The translations under genes were made by a program, and so were the position numbers. Shown piece by piece: positions 37,943-47,480 of a stretch of DNA of 64,000 nt (its first letter is position 1; the number at the start of each line of letters is the position of its first letter). The stretch spans positions 1-64,000 of the forward strand of contig JABJIC010000018.1 in assembly GCA_018661465.1 (NCBI GenBank). The letters run 5' to 3'. The DNA is from Gammaproteobacteria bacterium. GTDB lineage: Bacteria; Pseudomonadota; Gammaproteobacteria; Pseudomonadales; Pseudohongiellaceae. Under the pieces are notes generated by a model. It was not told the origin of the DNA and searched no databases. It saw nothing but the letters and a program-made list of their open reading frames with translations.

Positions 37943-39170
37943 TACCCAAGAAAAATTCAAATCATTTGATTCACTTCTCTTTGCCAATGGCGAACCAAGC
38001 GGCCAGGCGATTCTTAAACATTCCTGCGTTGATTTTATCGTCGATGAGGAGCTGGGTTTTCCTCTAAGCGGAAATGGCGAGCACCTATGCATTCGCATCC
38101 AAAAAACTGACATTACCACCGCGCAGCTAGTAAGACATCTTCGAGAGTTATTTAAAGTTGATTCATCTGCTATTGGCTATGGCGGCTTGAAAGATAGACG
38201 CGCTATAACCAGTCAGTGGTTCAGCGTACAGCTCCCTGCCGGTGAAGACAGTGATGAGAAACTGCTGGCGAGTATAGAAAACGAATCCCTCAAGGTTCTG
38301 GAGAACAGTCGAAACTCCCGCAAGATCAAAATTGGTAGCCATCGGGCTAATCACTTTGTTATCCGACTGCGGGATTGCACCGAGGACGGGCAGGCGCTCC
38401 AGGATCTGTCAACTAAGGTCTGGGAGACAAGGCTGGAAAACATATCAACTCAAGGGGTGCCGAATTACTTCGGGCCACAGCGCTTCGGCTGGGATTACAG
38501 TAACCTCCAGCAAGTCTGGGAGCTGATGGAGTCGGCATTGCCTGGCCCAAGCGGAGCGCAACAGGAGAGTGGAGGAGCGAAACAGGAGAATGCTTCAGCG
38601 CAGCAGCGGGGAAGACGTCGTGGGCGACAAGGCAGAGGTAGGAATAATCGAAACGGCATGTTGTTTTCTGCTGCCAGATCCTATCTTTTTAATCTTCAGC
38701 TATCCCACCGGCTCGAACTGAGTAACTGGGCTCAATATCTACAAGGTGATGTGCTAAATCTGGACGGCAGCAATCGCTGCTTTCTGTTGGATGAGGGGCT
38801 GATGTGGGACGAGGAGATGCAACAGCGTCTGGATAGCTTCGACATCCATATTACCGGCCTGCTGCCAGGAATCATTGAATCGAAAGAAAGGTATGTAAGC
38901 AGCGGCAAATCAGCCGATATTGAAGATGCAGTGTGTAAAGAATATCCAATTCTGCTGGAGGGTCTGAAATTCTTTGGCCTAAAGGCGTCAAGACGGTCCT
39001 TTCGCTTCAGGCCGGCTGACCTTAAATGGGACTGGCAGGATGGAGATTTGAATGGAACCCGGGATTTAATTCTGGAATTCACATTACCTAGAGGGGCCTA
39101 TGCAAGCAGTCTGCTGCGAGAGCTCTGTCATACTAAAAATAGTGAGTTAGCGGCGGTAAGCAGGAGCTAG
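37935..39170 (+). CDS. truD: tRNA pseudouridine(13) synthase TruD
   Basis: Makes pseudouridine at position 13 of tRNA-Glu. The 411-aa product has the catalytic GYGGLKDRRAITSQWFSV near residues 75-92 (Asp in KDR), NYFGPQRFGWD near 177-187 and the C-terminal TLPRGAYASSLLRELCH. It is longer than E. coli TruD (349 aa), largely because of a low-complexity insertion near 205-235: Gln/Glu/Ser repeats followed by Arg/Gly-rich RRRGRQGRGRNNRN, just before MLFSAARSYLFN. It overlaps ispF and ends 39 bp before pcm, where surE is normally found. Confidence 0.94.
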   Translation: MTDTQEKFKSFDSLLFANGEPSGQAILKHSCVDFIVDEELGFPLSGNGEHLCIRIQKTDITTAQLVRHLRELFKVDSSAIGYGGLKDRRAITSQWFSVQLPAGEDSDEKLLASIENESLKVLENSRNSRKIKIGSHRANHFVIRLRDCTEDGQALQDLSTKVWETRLENISTQGVPNYFGPQRFGWDYSNLQQVWELMESALPGPSGAQQESGGAKQENASAQQRGRRRGRQGRGRNNRNGMLFSAARSYLFNLQLSHRLELSNWAQYLQGDVLNLDGSNRCFLLDEGLMWDEEMQQRLDSFDIHITGLLPGIIESKERYVSSGKSADIEDAVCKEYPILLEGLKFFGLKASRRSFRFRPADLKWDWQDGDLNGTRDLILEFTLPRGAYASSLLRELCHTKNSELAAVSRS

Positions 39171-39209
39171 ACAGCATTGAATAGCAAAAAGAATTTGAGT
39201 GGAATTGGC

Positions 39210-39845
39210 ATGACTTCCCAGCGTACTCGCGAGCGCCTTCTAGGCCGCTTGATGGACCAGGGCATTAGCAGCATGGAAGTATTGGATGTGATCCGCTCCA
39301 CTCCCAGGCATATCTTTCTGGACGAAGCGCTTTCTCATCGAGCTTATGAAGATGTCGCCTTGCCCATTGGTCATAACCAGACTATTTCCCAGCCCTACGT
39401 TGTTGCGCGAATGACAGAAGCCATTATTAAGAGCGGGCCGGTTGATAAGGTGCTTGAGATTGGCACCGGCTGTGGTTACCAGACCTCCGTTATGGCGCGA
39501 CTCGCGAAATCTGTGTACACGGTAGAGCGAATTAGACCTTTATTGGATCGTGCGAAAAAGAATTTGAAACTTATTGGTCTTAGAAACATCGAATTTAAAT
39601 TTGGAGATGGCAGTAATGGCTGGGAAGAGAAGGGGCCATTCGATGCGATTATTACCACGGCCGCTCCCCAACAGATTCCCGAAAGCTTGCTCCGGCAACT
39701 TAATGAAGGGGGACGATTGGTGATTCCTGTTGGTGGTGATCAGCAAGAGCTGCATCTCATTACTCGACAAGGGGATAAATTTAAATCTGAAGTGTTAGAA
39801 GCGGTTCGCTTCGTACCGCTTCTTGTAGGTCAGTTGCAACACTAA
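39210..39845 (+). CDS. pcm: Protein-L-isoaspartate O-methyltransferase
   Basis: Repairs isoaspartyl residues in aged proteins using SAM. The track's TTG start at 39177 adds 11 residues. ATG 39210 gives [10 protein letters not shown], the usual N-terminus, so I prefer it (211 aa). Motifs: [20 protein letters not shown] near 53-72, [18 protein letters not shown] near 82-99 (SAM loop), [20 protein letters not shown] near 144-163 and GGRLVIPVG near 178. It follows truD without an intervening surE. Confidence 0.93.
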   Translation: MTSQRTRERLLGRLMDQGISSMEVLDVIRSTPRHIFLDEALSHRAYEDVALPIGHNQTISQPYVVARMTEAIIKSGPVDKVLEIGTGCGYQTSVMARLAKSVYTVERIRPLLDRAKKNLKLIGLRNIEFKFGDGSNGWEEKGPFDAIITTAAPQQIPESLLRQLNEGGRLVIPVGGDQQELHLITRQGDKFKSEVLEAVRFVPLLVGQLQH

Positions 39846-39874
39846 GTTCAGCGTCGCTGAGCGGAGGAATATTC

Positions 39875-40852
39875 ATGTCCGGTTTGGATTCCACGCCCTC
39901 AAGCGAGGATTCGCAATCAGTCGGAGTTAGTCTCTTTCTGAAAGGCATGGCAATGGGCTTGGGTGATTCGGTGCCCGGCGTGTCCGGTGGAACTATTGCT
40001 GTCATAAGCAACATCTACGACAAACTGGTTCACTCTATTCGTTCCGTTGATCTGCGGGCGTGTAAGCTTTTGCTTAGTGGGAATTTTGCCAAAGCATGGA
40101 GCCACGTTAATGGAAATTTCCTCACTGTTTTATTTCTTGGAATTTTAAGCGGACTTTTGCTGTCAGCTAATAGTGTGCTTTTTTTGCTCGAAAACTATTT
40201 TCCACCATTGATGATGTTCTTTATAGGTTTGGTGCTGGCATCATGTTGGTTGCTCAAGAATCAATTTGAGCTGGCACGCATTCAAAACCTGATGGCTATG
40301 GTTTTTGGCTTGGCATTGGCTATAGCTATTAGTTTTGTAAGTCCGAGAGAAGCAGACTTGAGCTATACCTATGTTTTTTTTAGCGGCATGATTGCCATTA
40401 GCGCGATGATTTTGCCCGGGCTTTCGGGCGCGTTTATTCTAATATTGTTAGGGGTTTATGAGTTTATACTCGGCGCACTTACTGACTTTAACTTGCCATA
40501 TATTTTGGTATTTGTTTCAGGTTGCGCCATCGGCATAATGGCTTTTTCCCGGTTTCTTTCCTGGTTGCTTCTCAAACATCATCAGCTTAGCTATGGCGGT
40601 ATCACTGGCATGTTAGTGGGATCCGTTGTCGTACTCTGGCCGTGGCAGCATACCCCTGCCTTTTACACTGGTCCTATAGAAGAGGCCAGGGTACAAATAG
40701 TAAAAGTTTCTCCGTTTAATTACGAAGCTCTTACTGGCGATGATGCGATGTTGGTGAGCGGGATAATTTGTCTGATTGCAGGCATCGCTGCGGTTACTTT
40801 ATTGCATTGGGTGTTCGATAGCAGAAATTTAGAAAACAAAAAGAACAGTTAA
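39875..40852 (+). CDS. DUF368 multi-pass membrane protein
   Basis: The 325-aa protein belongs to the DUF368 family, some members of which have been proposed to transport undecaprenyl phosphate (PopT); I treat that only as a possibility. The family opening is visible: FLKGMAMGLGDSVPGVSGGTIAVISNIYDKLV (residues 23-54). A second glycine-rich half (ISAMILPGLSGAFILILLGVYEFIL near 170-195) looks like an internal repeat. Eight or so hydrophobic segments. It lies between pcm and nlpD, where most relatives have nothing. Confidence 0.85.
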   Translation: MSGLDSTPSSEDSQSVGVSLFLKGMAMGLGDSVPGVSGGTIAVISNIYDKLVHSIRSVDLRACKLLLSGNFAKAWSHVNGNFLTVLFLGILSGLLLSANSVLFLLENYFPPLMMFFIGLVLASCWLLKNQFELARIQNLMAMVFGLALAIAISFVSPREADLSYTYVFFSGMIAISAMILPGLSGAFILILLGVYEFILGALTDFNLPYILVFVSGCAIGIMAFSRFLSWLLLKHHQLSYGGITGMLVGSVVVLWPWQHTPAFYTGPIEEARVQIVKVSPFNYEALTGDDAMLVSGIICLIAGIAAVTLLHWVFDSRNLENKKNS

Positions 40853-40893
40853 CAAAATAGATAGTAAAAAGTAGATAGCAAAAAGTTAAGTAG
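40851..40893 (+). repeat. About 14-bp imperfect tandem repeat at the DUF368 gene stop
   Basis: AACAAAATAGATAG, TAAAAAGTAGATAG and CAAAAAGTTAAGTAG follow each other from the last bases of the TAA stop. Each contains a TAG or TAA in one frame or another. Confidence 0.55.
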
Positions 40894-40988
40894 CGAGTAG
40901 ACAGGTATTGGGAAGATTAGCAGTCAAGATCTAGAGAATTAGTATGATGAGATTTGCACGTTCACAATGTTTTAGTTCGGGGTTCTTA

Positions 40989-41957
40989 ATGAGTCCCACA
41001 CTAACGCGTGTGCGTATGTTTCTCATTTTCTTGCTAACGTTACTTTTTCTACAGGCTTGTGGCGGTGGTTATCAAGCGCCCATTCTGGAGCAGGGTGAAG
41101 AGCAACAGCTCAGGGCTCCAATTATTGTCGATAGCTCGACCCCTGACAGCAACTTTCGTTCACCTGACAGTCCAGTGCGGGTTTCATCATCGTCTTCAGC
41201 TGCAGCTTCATCCTCCTCCCCAGCCACATCAGACAGGATTACTCGAAGCAGGGCAGTAGTTACACCTGCTTCAGGCTCGAATTCATCCAGCGGAAATTCA
41301 GCGCCAGGCAGTCATCGAGTTCGTTCTGGTGACACATTATTTTCCATTGCTTTTGAATACGACCTGGATTTTAGATCGCTCGCTTTGGCTAACGGTTTGC
41401 GTCCACCCTATACGATTTTTGTGGACCAGCAGTTAAGTCTGGATATTAATAATATTACTCAGTCTTCATCGAGGGTTAGCAATAGTAATCTGGGTACGGC
41501 TGTTGGAAATGATTCCGTTGCTCGCGCCCAGGGTAGTAACACCTCTTCGGGCGGGGTTCTGCGTCAGCCAATTAGTAGTAGCACAAACCGGGAATTACGA
41601 TGGCAATGGCCCCATCGAGGTCGCGTGATGCGTGCATTCGGAACAGGCAGTAGTAAAGGTTTGGATATTAGTGGTAGTAGCGGAGAGCCGGTATTAGCAG
41701 CCGGAGATGGAGACGTGGTTTATTCAGGTCGTGGCATACAGGGCACAGGGGACCTGATTATTATCCGCCACAGCGACAGATATCTTAGTGCCTATGCTCA
41801 TAATAGTGTGATGCTGGTGAGTGAAGGTAGTCGGGTCAGGGCTGGAGATAAGATTGCCGAGATTGGTCAGAGCCCGGCTGGGGAGGATATGCTGCACTTC
41901 GAGATTCGAGAAGATGGGAACTCCGTGGATCCCATCAGGTTCTTACCTGGTCGTTAA
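40989..41957 (+). CDS. nlpD: NlpD-like outer-membrane lipoprotein (LysM + degenerate LytM/M23)
   Basis: NlpD activates the septal amidase AmiC. I start at ATG 40989, giving a standard 23-residue lipoprotein signal ending LFLQ|ACGGGY; the track start at 40944 would give an over-long signal. After the Cys comes a Ser-rich linker, a LysM domain (HRVRSGDTLFSIAFEYDL, about 98-140) and a C-terminal M23 domain. There the usual HxxxD zinc motif is replaced (SSKGLDISGSSGEPVLA) as in E. coli NlpD, so it is non-catalytic. In most relatives rpoS follows, with its promoter inside nlpD; here fdxA follows in the opposite direction. Confidence 0.92.
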   Translation: MSPTLTRVRMFLIFLLTLLFLQACGGGYQAPILEQGEEQQLRAPIIVDSSTPDSNFRSPDSPVRVSSSSSAAASSSSPATSDRITRSRAVVTPASGSNSSSGNSAPGSHRVRSGDTLFSIAFEYDLDFRSLALANGLRPPYTIFVDQQLSLDINNITQSSSRVSNSNLGTAVGNDSVARAQGSNTSSGGVLRQPISSSTNRELRWQWPHRGRVMRAFGTGSSKGLDISGSSGEPVLAAGDGDVVYSGRGIQGTGDLIIIRHSDRYLSAYAHNSVMLVSEGSRVRAGDKIAEIGQSPAGEDMLHFEIREDGNSVDPIRFLPGR

Positions 41958-41995
41958 GCTAAGAGTCGTTAAGCCTAAAGTTGTTAAGACAAGGC
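41951..41995 (+). repeat. 15-bp tandem repeat x3 with in-frame stops after nlpD
   Basis: TCGTTAAGCTAAGAG, TCGTTAAGCCTAAAG and TTGTTAAGACAAGGC. The TAA of nlpD (41955) is repeated in frame at 41970 and 41985. AGCTAAG (41957) and CTTAGCT (41995) can pair, so the repeat may also form the convergent nlpD/fdxA terminator. Confidence 0.75.
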
Positions 41996-42014
41996 TTAGC
42001 TATGCTGGATAGCG

Positions 42015-42338
42015 TTACCGCTCCAGGTATTGCAGTTTATTAGGCTTGTCAGTCCACTCTTCAGCTTCGGGAAGAGGATCTTTCTTTTCGGTAATATTCG
42101 GCCAGTTTTCTGCAAGATCCGCATTGAGTTGCAAAAATTCTGCTTGATCCTCCGGTATCTCGTCTTCGGCGTAAATAGCGTCTACGGGGCATTCGGGTTC
42201 ACACAAGGCGCAGTCGATACATTCGTCGGGATGAATTACCAGGAAGTTTGGTCCTTCATAGAAGCAATCTACCGGACAAACTTCAACACAGTCAGTGTGC
42301 TTACAGCGTATACAATTATCACCTACTATGAACGTCAT
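42015..42338 (-). CDS. fdxA: 7Fe ferredoxin [3Fe-4S][4Fe-4S]
   Basis: Small electron carrier. The 107-aa protein has the Azotobacter FdI-type cluster pattern: [18 protein letters not shown] (residues 9-26) and [12 protein letters not shown] (39-50). A Cys-to-Asp/Glu-type change in the first motif is expected for a 3Fe cluster. The long C-terminal tail ([25 protein letters not shown]) is family-typical. It is placed after mutS on the minus strand, as in Pseudomonas. Confidence 0.96.
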   Translation of the reverse strand: MTFIVGDNCIRCKHTDCVEVCPVDCFYEGPNFLVIHPDECIDCALCEPECPVDAIYAEDEIPEDQAEFLQLNADLAENWPNITEKKDPLPEAEEWTDKPNKLQYLER

Positions 42339-42472
42339 CTTGTCTCCAAACTTCTTTCTCTAAATACCCTGACTTATGTACTGATAGGGCGGGTTTATGG
42401 CTGTGGCTGGGATCGAATCTGTCGATGTTCCAGCGCGGAGCATTCTACCAGTTTTTTTCGGCAGATTCTCAC

Positions 42473-45076
42473 TCAGCTGGAGCTTTTCTTCTTCAGGTCG
42501 TAGAGGATGCTAAGGGCTTCTTTTGCGGTGATGTCATCAGGGTTGAGCCGCTGCAGAGTCTCTACCGCAGGATGGGGAGCGCTGTTAAACATTTCACCTT
42601 GAAAGGGTTCAGTTGCGACTCGTGTCGGCGCTGGAGATTTGGGCTGGGTTCCATGGCTTTCAGACTCCAGTTGATGCAGTTTGTCACGGGCACTATCAAT
42701 TACAGCACGAGGGATGCCGGCGAGCTGAGCAACCTGCAGCCCATAGCTCTGATTGGCTGGACCTGACTTAACAGAATGCAGAAATACGATGCCACTATCA
42801 TGCTCCACCGCATCCAGATGGACATTGATTATATTGTCGTAATCATCAGGCAGGCTGGTGAGTTCGAAATAGTGGGTGGCAAATAATGTATATGCCTGCT
42901 GCTGAGCGATATATACGGCAGCGGCCCAAGCCAGAGACAGGCCGTCGAAGGTGCTGGTACCTCGGCCAATTTCATCCATTAATACCAGGCTGCTGGAGGT
43001 GGCATTGTGCAGAATATTCGCAGTCTCGGTCATTTCTACCATGAAGGTTGAGCGACCGCCGGCAAGGTCGTCTGATGAACCTATGCGAGTGAATATCCGA
43101 TCGATAGGCCCGAGTCGAACAGAATCAGCGGGAACATAGCTGCCGCATAGTGCCAGCAGGCAAATTAAAGCTGTCTGTCTCATGTAGGTAGACTTACCGC
43201 CCATATTAGGGCCGGTAATGATCATCATCTTCTGTTGTTGATTCAGGCAGAGGTCATTGGCGACGAAATTCTCGACTGTTACTTTTTCCACTACCGGGTG
43301 TCGGCCAGCAGCGATTTCAATTCCAGGCTCGTCAGTCAATTCAGGTTGGCAGTACTGCAGATTAGTTGCTCGCTCTGCAAAATTATTCAATACATCAACT
43401 TCGGCTATCGCTTCGGCACTGGCAATCAATGCAGCAAGCTCCGTAGCAAGATCTTCAATCAGGGTGTCATAGAGTGCTTTCTCTCGAGCCAGGGATTTGC
43501 TGCGGGCGCTTAAAACCTTGTCCTCGAATTCTTTTAGCTCTGGAGTAATAAATCGTTCGGCATTCTTAAGAGTTTGGCGACGGATGTACTCGGCGGGCAA
43601 TTCGATGCCAGCCTGACCTTTACTTATTTCTATGTAGTAGCCATGTACTCGGTTGTATCCTACTTTGAGCGTGCCCAGCCCCGTTCTTTCTTTTTCACGC
43701 AGCTCGAGGTCCACCAGATACTGACCGGCATTACTGCTCAGGTTGCGCAGGTCATCCAGTTCATCATCGAAACCTTCGGCGATGACTCCACCTTCACGTA
43801 TCACTACGGGAGGGTTTTCCTCGATAGCCCGGTTCAGCAACTCCACTTGCTGAGGAAAAACTGAAACCTGAGTAGACAATAATCCCGCGTGCTCCGATTC
43901 AACGAGGCTAAGATGGGATTGAAGATCGGGAAGCAGGGTCAGGCCATCGCGGAGCTTGGCTAGATCTCTCGGGCGAGCAGAGCGCAGCGCCAGTCTTGCC
44001 AGAATGCGTTCGAGGTCACCAATGTTGCTTAATACTTCAGATATTTTCTCAAATCGATAGTCGGAGATAAGCCCGGCAACGGATTGCTGACGATTCTGTA
44101 ATTGCTGTCGGTCTCTGAGAGGCCGATTGATCCATCGGTTTAATAACCTGCTGCCCATGGCGGTGGCGCAGCGATCCATAACAGAGAGAAGCGTGTTGTC
44201 CCGACCGCCGGAGAGATTAGTATCCAACTCCAGGTTTCGGCGGCTGGCAGCATCTAAAATCACACTGTCTTCCTGTTGTTCTACCTGTATACCCTGAATG
44301 TGCGGCAGTTCTGATTTCTGTGTTTCTCTCGCGTATTGGAGCAGGCAAGAGGCTGCCTGCAGTGCGATATGTAATTCTTCGCAGCCAAAGGCACTTAGGT
44401 CCTTGGTATTGAAATGTTCAGTGAGGGTACGAATGCCATTATCTAATTCAAATTCCCAAATCGGGCGCCTGCGTTTGGCTGGATGATTCAGACTGGATTC
44501 AACTTCAGTCAACTCATCCTGCAAAAGGATCTCGGCGGGCTTTATGCGTTCGACTTCTGCTATCAGTGCTTCAAGCCCGGTGAGTTCGCATAAGACGAAT
44601 CGGCCACTGCTGATATTCATGTGGGAAATTCCATATTCTCGCTTGTCACTGTCTGCGATGTTTTTGCTATTGGCACTAATGGCCAGCAGGCAATTATCTC
44701 GGCGCTCATCCAGCAAGGCTTCATCGCTGACTGTTCCGGGCGTGATAATTCTGACCACCTGTCGCTCAACTGGTCCTTTGCTGGTTGCTGGGTCGCCGAT
44801 TTGTTCGCAGATAGCAACGGAGACTCCGGCCTCTACAAGCTTGGCCAGATATCGGTCCGCTGCGTGGTAAGGAATGCCGCACATGGGGATGGGTTCGCCG
44901 GCGGCTTTGCCGCGAGCAGTCAGGGTGATATCAAGGATGTCAGCAGCAGATTTGGCGTCGTCAAAAAACAACTCATAGAAGTCACCCATGCGATAGAACA
45001 AGAGACTGTCTTGATGCTGAGCTTTGATGCGCAGAAATTGCTGCATCATCGGGGTATGGGTTTGTGCGTCGGCCAA
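42473..45076 (-). CDS. mutS: DNA mismatch repair protein MutS
   Basis: Recognises mismatches and recruits MutL. In the 867-aa protein the N-terminal mismatch-reading loop [17 protein letters not shown] holds the Phe-x-Glu motif near residues 32-34. The connector, lever and clamp domains follow. The ATPase contains [19 protein letters not shown] (Walker A near 624-642) and [23 protein letters not shown] (Walker B near 695-717). The C-terminal [12 protein letters not shown] is a shortened end. Divergent from pncC across about 240 bp. Confidence 0.97.
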   Translation of the reverse strand: MADAQTHTPMMQQFLRIKAQHQDSLLFYRMGDFYELFFDDAKSAADILDITLTARGKAAGEPIPMCGIPYHAADRYLAKLVEAGVSVAICEQIGDPATSKGPVERQVVRIITPGTVSDEALLDERRDNCLLAISANSKNIADSDKREYGISHMNISSGRFVLCELTGLEALIAEVERIKPAEILLQDELTEVESSLNHPAKRRRPIWEFELDNGIRTLTEHFNTKDLSAFGCEELHIALQAASCLLQYARETQKSELPHIQGIQVEQQEDSVILDAASRRNLELDTNLSGGRDNTLLSVMDRCATAMGSRLLNRWINRPLRDRQQLQNRQQSVAGLISDYRFEKISEVLSNIGDLERILARLALRSARPRDLAKLRDGLTLLPDLQSHLSLVESEHAGLLSTQVSVFPQQVELLNRAIEENPPVVIREGGVIAEGFDDELDDLRNLSSNAGQYLVDLELREKERTGLGTLKVGYNRVHGYYIEISKGQAGIELPAEYIRRQTLKNAERFITPELKEFEDKVLSARSKSLAREKALYDTLIEDLATELAALIASAEAIAEVDVLNNFAERATNLQYCQPELTDEPGIEIAAGRHPVVEKVTVENFVANDLCLNQQQKMMIITGPNMGGKSTYMRQTALICLLALCGSYVPADSVRLGPIDRIFTRIGSSDDLAGGRSTFMVEMTETANILHNATSSSLVLMDEIGRGTSTFDGLSLAWAAAVYIAQQQAYTLFATHYFELTSLPDDYDNIINVHLDAVEHDSGIVFLHSVKSGPANQSYGLQVAQLAGIPRAVIDSARDKLHQLESESHGTQPKSPAPTRVATEPFQGEMFNSAPHPAVETLQRLNPDDITAKEALSILYDLKKKSSS

Positions 45077-45319
45077 GTTGTTACTGCTGTTTGCGTTTGA
45101 CTAAGGAATCAAATTCTACCTCAAAAAAGCAGACGGCGTTATCACAACTCGGAGTGGCTTAAGGTTTGATGGCGGCGCTACCTTTTCAAAGCCAAAATAG
45201 TTAGGCAAGCGTAGCTGAGCTAACAATGCCTGGTAGGCGTGCTTTACTAGTTTCAGGGGATTGATCTTGGATTCAAAAATATAGTGTCCCCATTCAGCAG
45301 GAGCGGCTACTATAACCCT

Positions 45320-45820
45320 ATGGTGCCTTCTCCTTCGAAAACTGTTTCAAACCTCGTTGAAAAACTGGCCAATACACTCCTCTCGAAAAAACTGATTATG
45401 TCCACAGCCGAATCCTGCACCGGTGGTTGGATATCACAATGTCTCACTGCTATTTCCGGAAGTTCTCAGTGGTTCGATACCGGCTTTGTAACTTATTCGA
45501 ATGAAGCCAAGCAGAGATTATTGTCCGTTCCTCCTGAGATTTTTGAAATTGATGGCCCTGGAGCCGTGAGTGAAGAGACCGTATTGGCTATGACTCGCGG
45601 AGCTATCGCTAATAGTCGGGCCAATGTTGCTGTGGCGGTTAGCGGTATAGCCGGCCCTGACGGCGGCAGCGATGACAAGCCTGTTGGCACGGTATGGATA
45701 GCCTGGCAATGGGAAGACAAGTCCCTGGCCCAGTGCTTTCAATTCAGCGGTGATCGTGAGGCAGTGAGACTGGCTACGGTAGAAGCGGCTCTCCATGGAA
45801 CCCTTCTGCTAGTGAACTAG
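45320..45820 (+). CDS. pncC: Nicotinamide-nucleotide amidohydrolase PncC (CinA C-terminal type)
   Basis: Stand-alone CinA-C domain that deamidates NMN to nicotinate mononucleotide in NAD recycling. The track's GTG at 45284 is unlikely. ATG 45320 gives 166 aa, the size of E. coli PncC. Motifs: MSTAESCTGGWISQCLTAISGSSQWFDTGFVTYSNEAK near residues 28-66 (Ser in AESCTGG) and AVAVSGIAGPDGGSDDKPVGTVW near 104-126. Lies just before recA, as in many Proteobacteria (cinA-recA linkage). A LexA-box region follows. Confidence 0.93.
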   Translation: MVPSPSKTVSNLVEKLANTLLSKKLIMSTAESCTGGWISQCLTAISGSSQWFDTGFVTYSNEAKQRLLSVPPEIFEIDGPGAVSEETVLAMTRGAIANSRANVAVAVSGIAGPDGGSDDKPVGTVWIAWQWEDKSLAQCFQFSGDREAVRLATVEAALHGTLLLVN

Positions 45821-45886
45821 CGGGCTCGGGAAGAGCGTCAAGGGAGGGATGAAAAAAAACTAAAGGATTTTGATTTTTTGCCAATA

Positions 45887-45906
45887 TACTGGTTGTATAT
45901 ACAGTA
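45887..45906 (+). promoter_or_regulatory. LexA (SOS) box 1
   Basis: TACTGGTTGTATATACAGTA keeps the CTG-N10-CAG core and most of the E. coli consensus. With box 2 it forms a tandem operator about 400 bp upstream of recA and about 70 bp after pncC. Confidence 0.85.
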
Positions 45907-45924
45907 ATATTTTGTTTAAATTAG

Positions 45925-45944
45925 CACTGTCTGTATATACAGTG
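45925..45944 (+). promoter_or_regulatory. LexA (SOS) box 2
   Basis: CACTGTCTGTATATACAGTG has CTG-N10-CAG with a TATATACAG half-site identical to that of box 1. TTGTAT (45894) and TAAATT (45917), 17 bp apart, are a plausible -35/-10 set between and within the boxes, so LexA would cover the promoter. Exact promoter elements are inference. Confidence 0.85.
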
Positions 45945-46032
45945 ATTTGCTGAATCGAAGGAAGGCCTCCGAATTTTAAAGGAATTCGAAAGAGTTTAAA
46001 GAAAGACCGAGGCTAAGATACTCAAATCAATT

Positions 46033-46215
46033 ATGGCTGAACTCGATGCTACTCTGATGGGTCCATCGATGGTCATCAGAGAGCATCGAGTTCGAGCCAC
46101 CAAACATTGCCAGGATCTCTTTATAGGACTATTAAGAGGGCTTGGGATAACAGGCAAGCAGATAAAAGGCTTGATAGAGAATTTAACAAGGTTTGATAAA
46201 AAGTTTAGCAAGTAG
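46033..46215 (+). CDS. Possible 60-aa SOS leader ORF of unknown function
   Basis: ATG at 46033 to TAG at 46215 encodes a 60-aa basic peptide ending FDKKFSK, downstream of the two LexA boxes and about 120 bp before recA. No family is recognised. The first 20 codons coincide with a near-perfect palindrome, so the ORF may be a by-product of an RNA structure. No clear ribosome binding site precedes it (GGCTAAGATACTCAAATCAATT). Low confidence as a gene; if translated it would be SOS-induced. Confidence 0.35.
   Translation: MAELDATLMGPSMVIREHRVRATKHCQDLFIGLLRGLGITGKQIKGLIENLTRFDKKFSK
46035..46098 (+). repeat. 64-nt near-perfect palindrome in the recA leader
   Basis: GAACTCGATGCT (46039-46050) pairs with AGCATCGAGTTC (46082-46093). 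Inside, TCTGATG pairs with CATCAGA, and the tip CCATCGATGG is itself palindromic. Outside, GGCT pairs with AGCC. As RNA this is a very stable stem between the SOS promoter and recA. Confidence 0.85.
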
Positions 46216-46335
46216 TTGGGGACAGACTACTATTTAAAGCTCAGCAAGCTAAGGAAGCACGCTGGGAAAACAAGAACAACTGCATTACTCACGGAACCAG
46301 CATCAGTTGTGGATTAAATAATCAAGGATACAACT

Positions 46336-47415
46336 ATGATCGAAGATAACAGCAATAAAGAAAAAGCACTGGCAGCAGCCCTTTCTCAAATCGAAAGACA
46401 ATTCGGTAAAGGTTCCATGATGCGCCTCGGTGACACCGACCGCGTAGCCATTCCCGCTATCTCCACCGGTTCTCTCGGCCTGGATGTTGCGCTAGGTATA
46501 GGCGGCCTGCCCAGAGGCAGGGTAGTCGAAATTTATGGCCCTGAATCTTCGGGTAAAACCACATTAACACTTCAGGTTATTGCCGAAGCACAGAAAGCCG
46601 GTGGTAGCTGCGCCTTTATCGATGCCGAGCATGCTCTTGACCCGATTTATGCAGAGAACCTTGGTGTAGACGTGGATAATCTTTTGGTCAGCCAGCCGGA
46701 CACCGGTGAGCAGGCTCTGGAAATCTGCGACATGGTTGTGCGTTCAGGCGCTCTCGATGTGGTGGTGATCGATTCCGTCGCAGCGCTTACACCGAAGGCT
46801 GAAATAGAAGGCGATATGGGTGATACCCATATGGGGCTGCAGGCACGTTTAATGTCTCAGGCCTTGCGTAAGATGACTGGTAATATCAAAAACTCAAATA
46901 CGCTGGTGATCTTTATTAACCAGATTCGCATGAAGATCGGTGTCATGTTCGGTTCGCCCGAAACTACTACCGGTGGTAATGCACTTAAATTCTATTCCTC
47001 TGTGAGATTGGATATTCGCCGCATCGGCTCCATCAAGGATGGTGATGAAGTGGTGGGTAACGAGACTCGTGTGAAGGTTGTGAAAAACAAGGTTGCTCCT
47101 CCATTCAGGCAAACTGAATTTCAAATCATGTATGGCAAGGGTATTCATCACCTGGGTGAAGTTATCGATCTTGGGGTGAAGCAGAACCTAATCGAGAAGT
47201 CCGGCGCCTGGTATGCCTACAAGGGCGAAAAGATAGGGCAGGGTAAAAAGAATGTTGCTCTGTATCTTGAAGAAAACCCGGAAATTGCTGTTGAGATTGA
47301 AACCGGAATTCGAGCTCAGTTGCTCGGAGCCGAAGCAGATAACGATGAAGATGTAGCACCGGCCAATGACGATGTAGTGGTATTGGCAGATGCTAAAAAC
47401 AAGGAAGCTTCATAA
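46336..47415 (+). CDS. recA: Recombinase RecA
   Basis: Strand-exchange ATPase and co-protease for LexA. The 359-aa protein has [19 protein letters not shown], the Walker [14 protein letters not shown] near residues 68-80, [17 protein letters not shown] (Walker B region and L1 near 140-160) and [27 protein letters not shown] (L2 near 193-219). The acidic C-terminal tail ([15 protein letters not shown]) is typical for autoregulation. ATG 46336 lies after ATCAAGGATACAACT. Expected SOS control comes from the tandem LexA boxes, unusually far upstream. Confidence 0.98.
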   Translation: MIEDNSNKEKALAAALSQIERQFGKGSMMRLGDTDRVAIPAISTGSLGLDVALGIGGLPRGRVVEIYGPESSGKTTLTLQVIAEAQKAGGSCAFIDAEHALDPIYAENLGVDVDNLLVSQPDTGEQALEICDMVVRSGALDVVVIDSVAALTPKAEIEGDMGDTHMGLQARLMSQALRKMTGNIKNSNTLVIFINQIRMKIGVMFGSPETTTGGNALKFYSSVRLDIRRIGSIKDGDEVVGNETRVKVVKNKVAPPFRQTEFQIMYGKGIHHLGEVIDLGVKQNLIEKSGAWYAYKGEKIGQGKKNVALYLEENPEIAVEIETGIRAQLLGAEADNDEDVAPANDDVVVLADAKNKEAS

Positions 47416-47480
47416 GCATTTCGAAAATAGAAACTCCGCAAGATAATCTTCCCGATGTCCCCGTTCTCCGGCGAGCCGCA

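Noticed and set aside
43235-45100. Plus-strand ORFs (92-159 aa) opposite mutS
   Set aside because: Mirror frames of mutS; cysteine- and serine-rich compositions typical of antisense translation.
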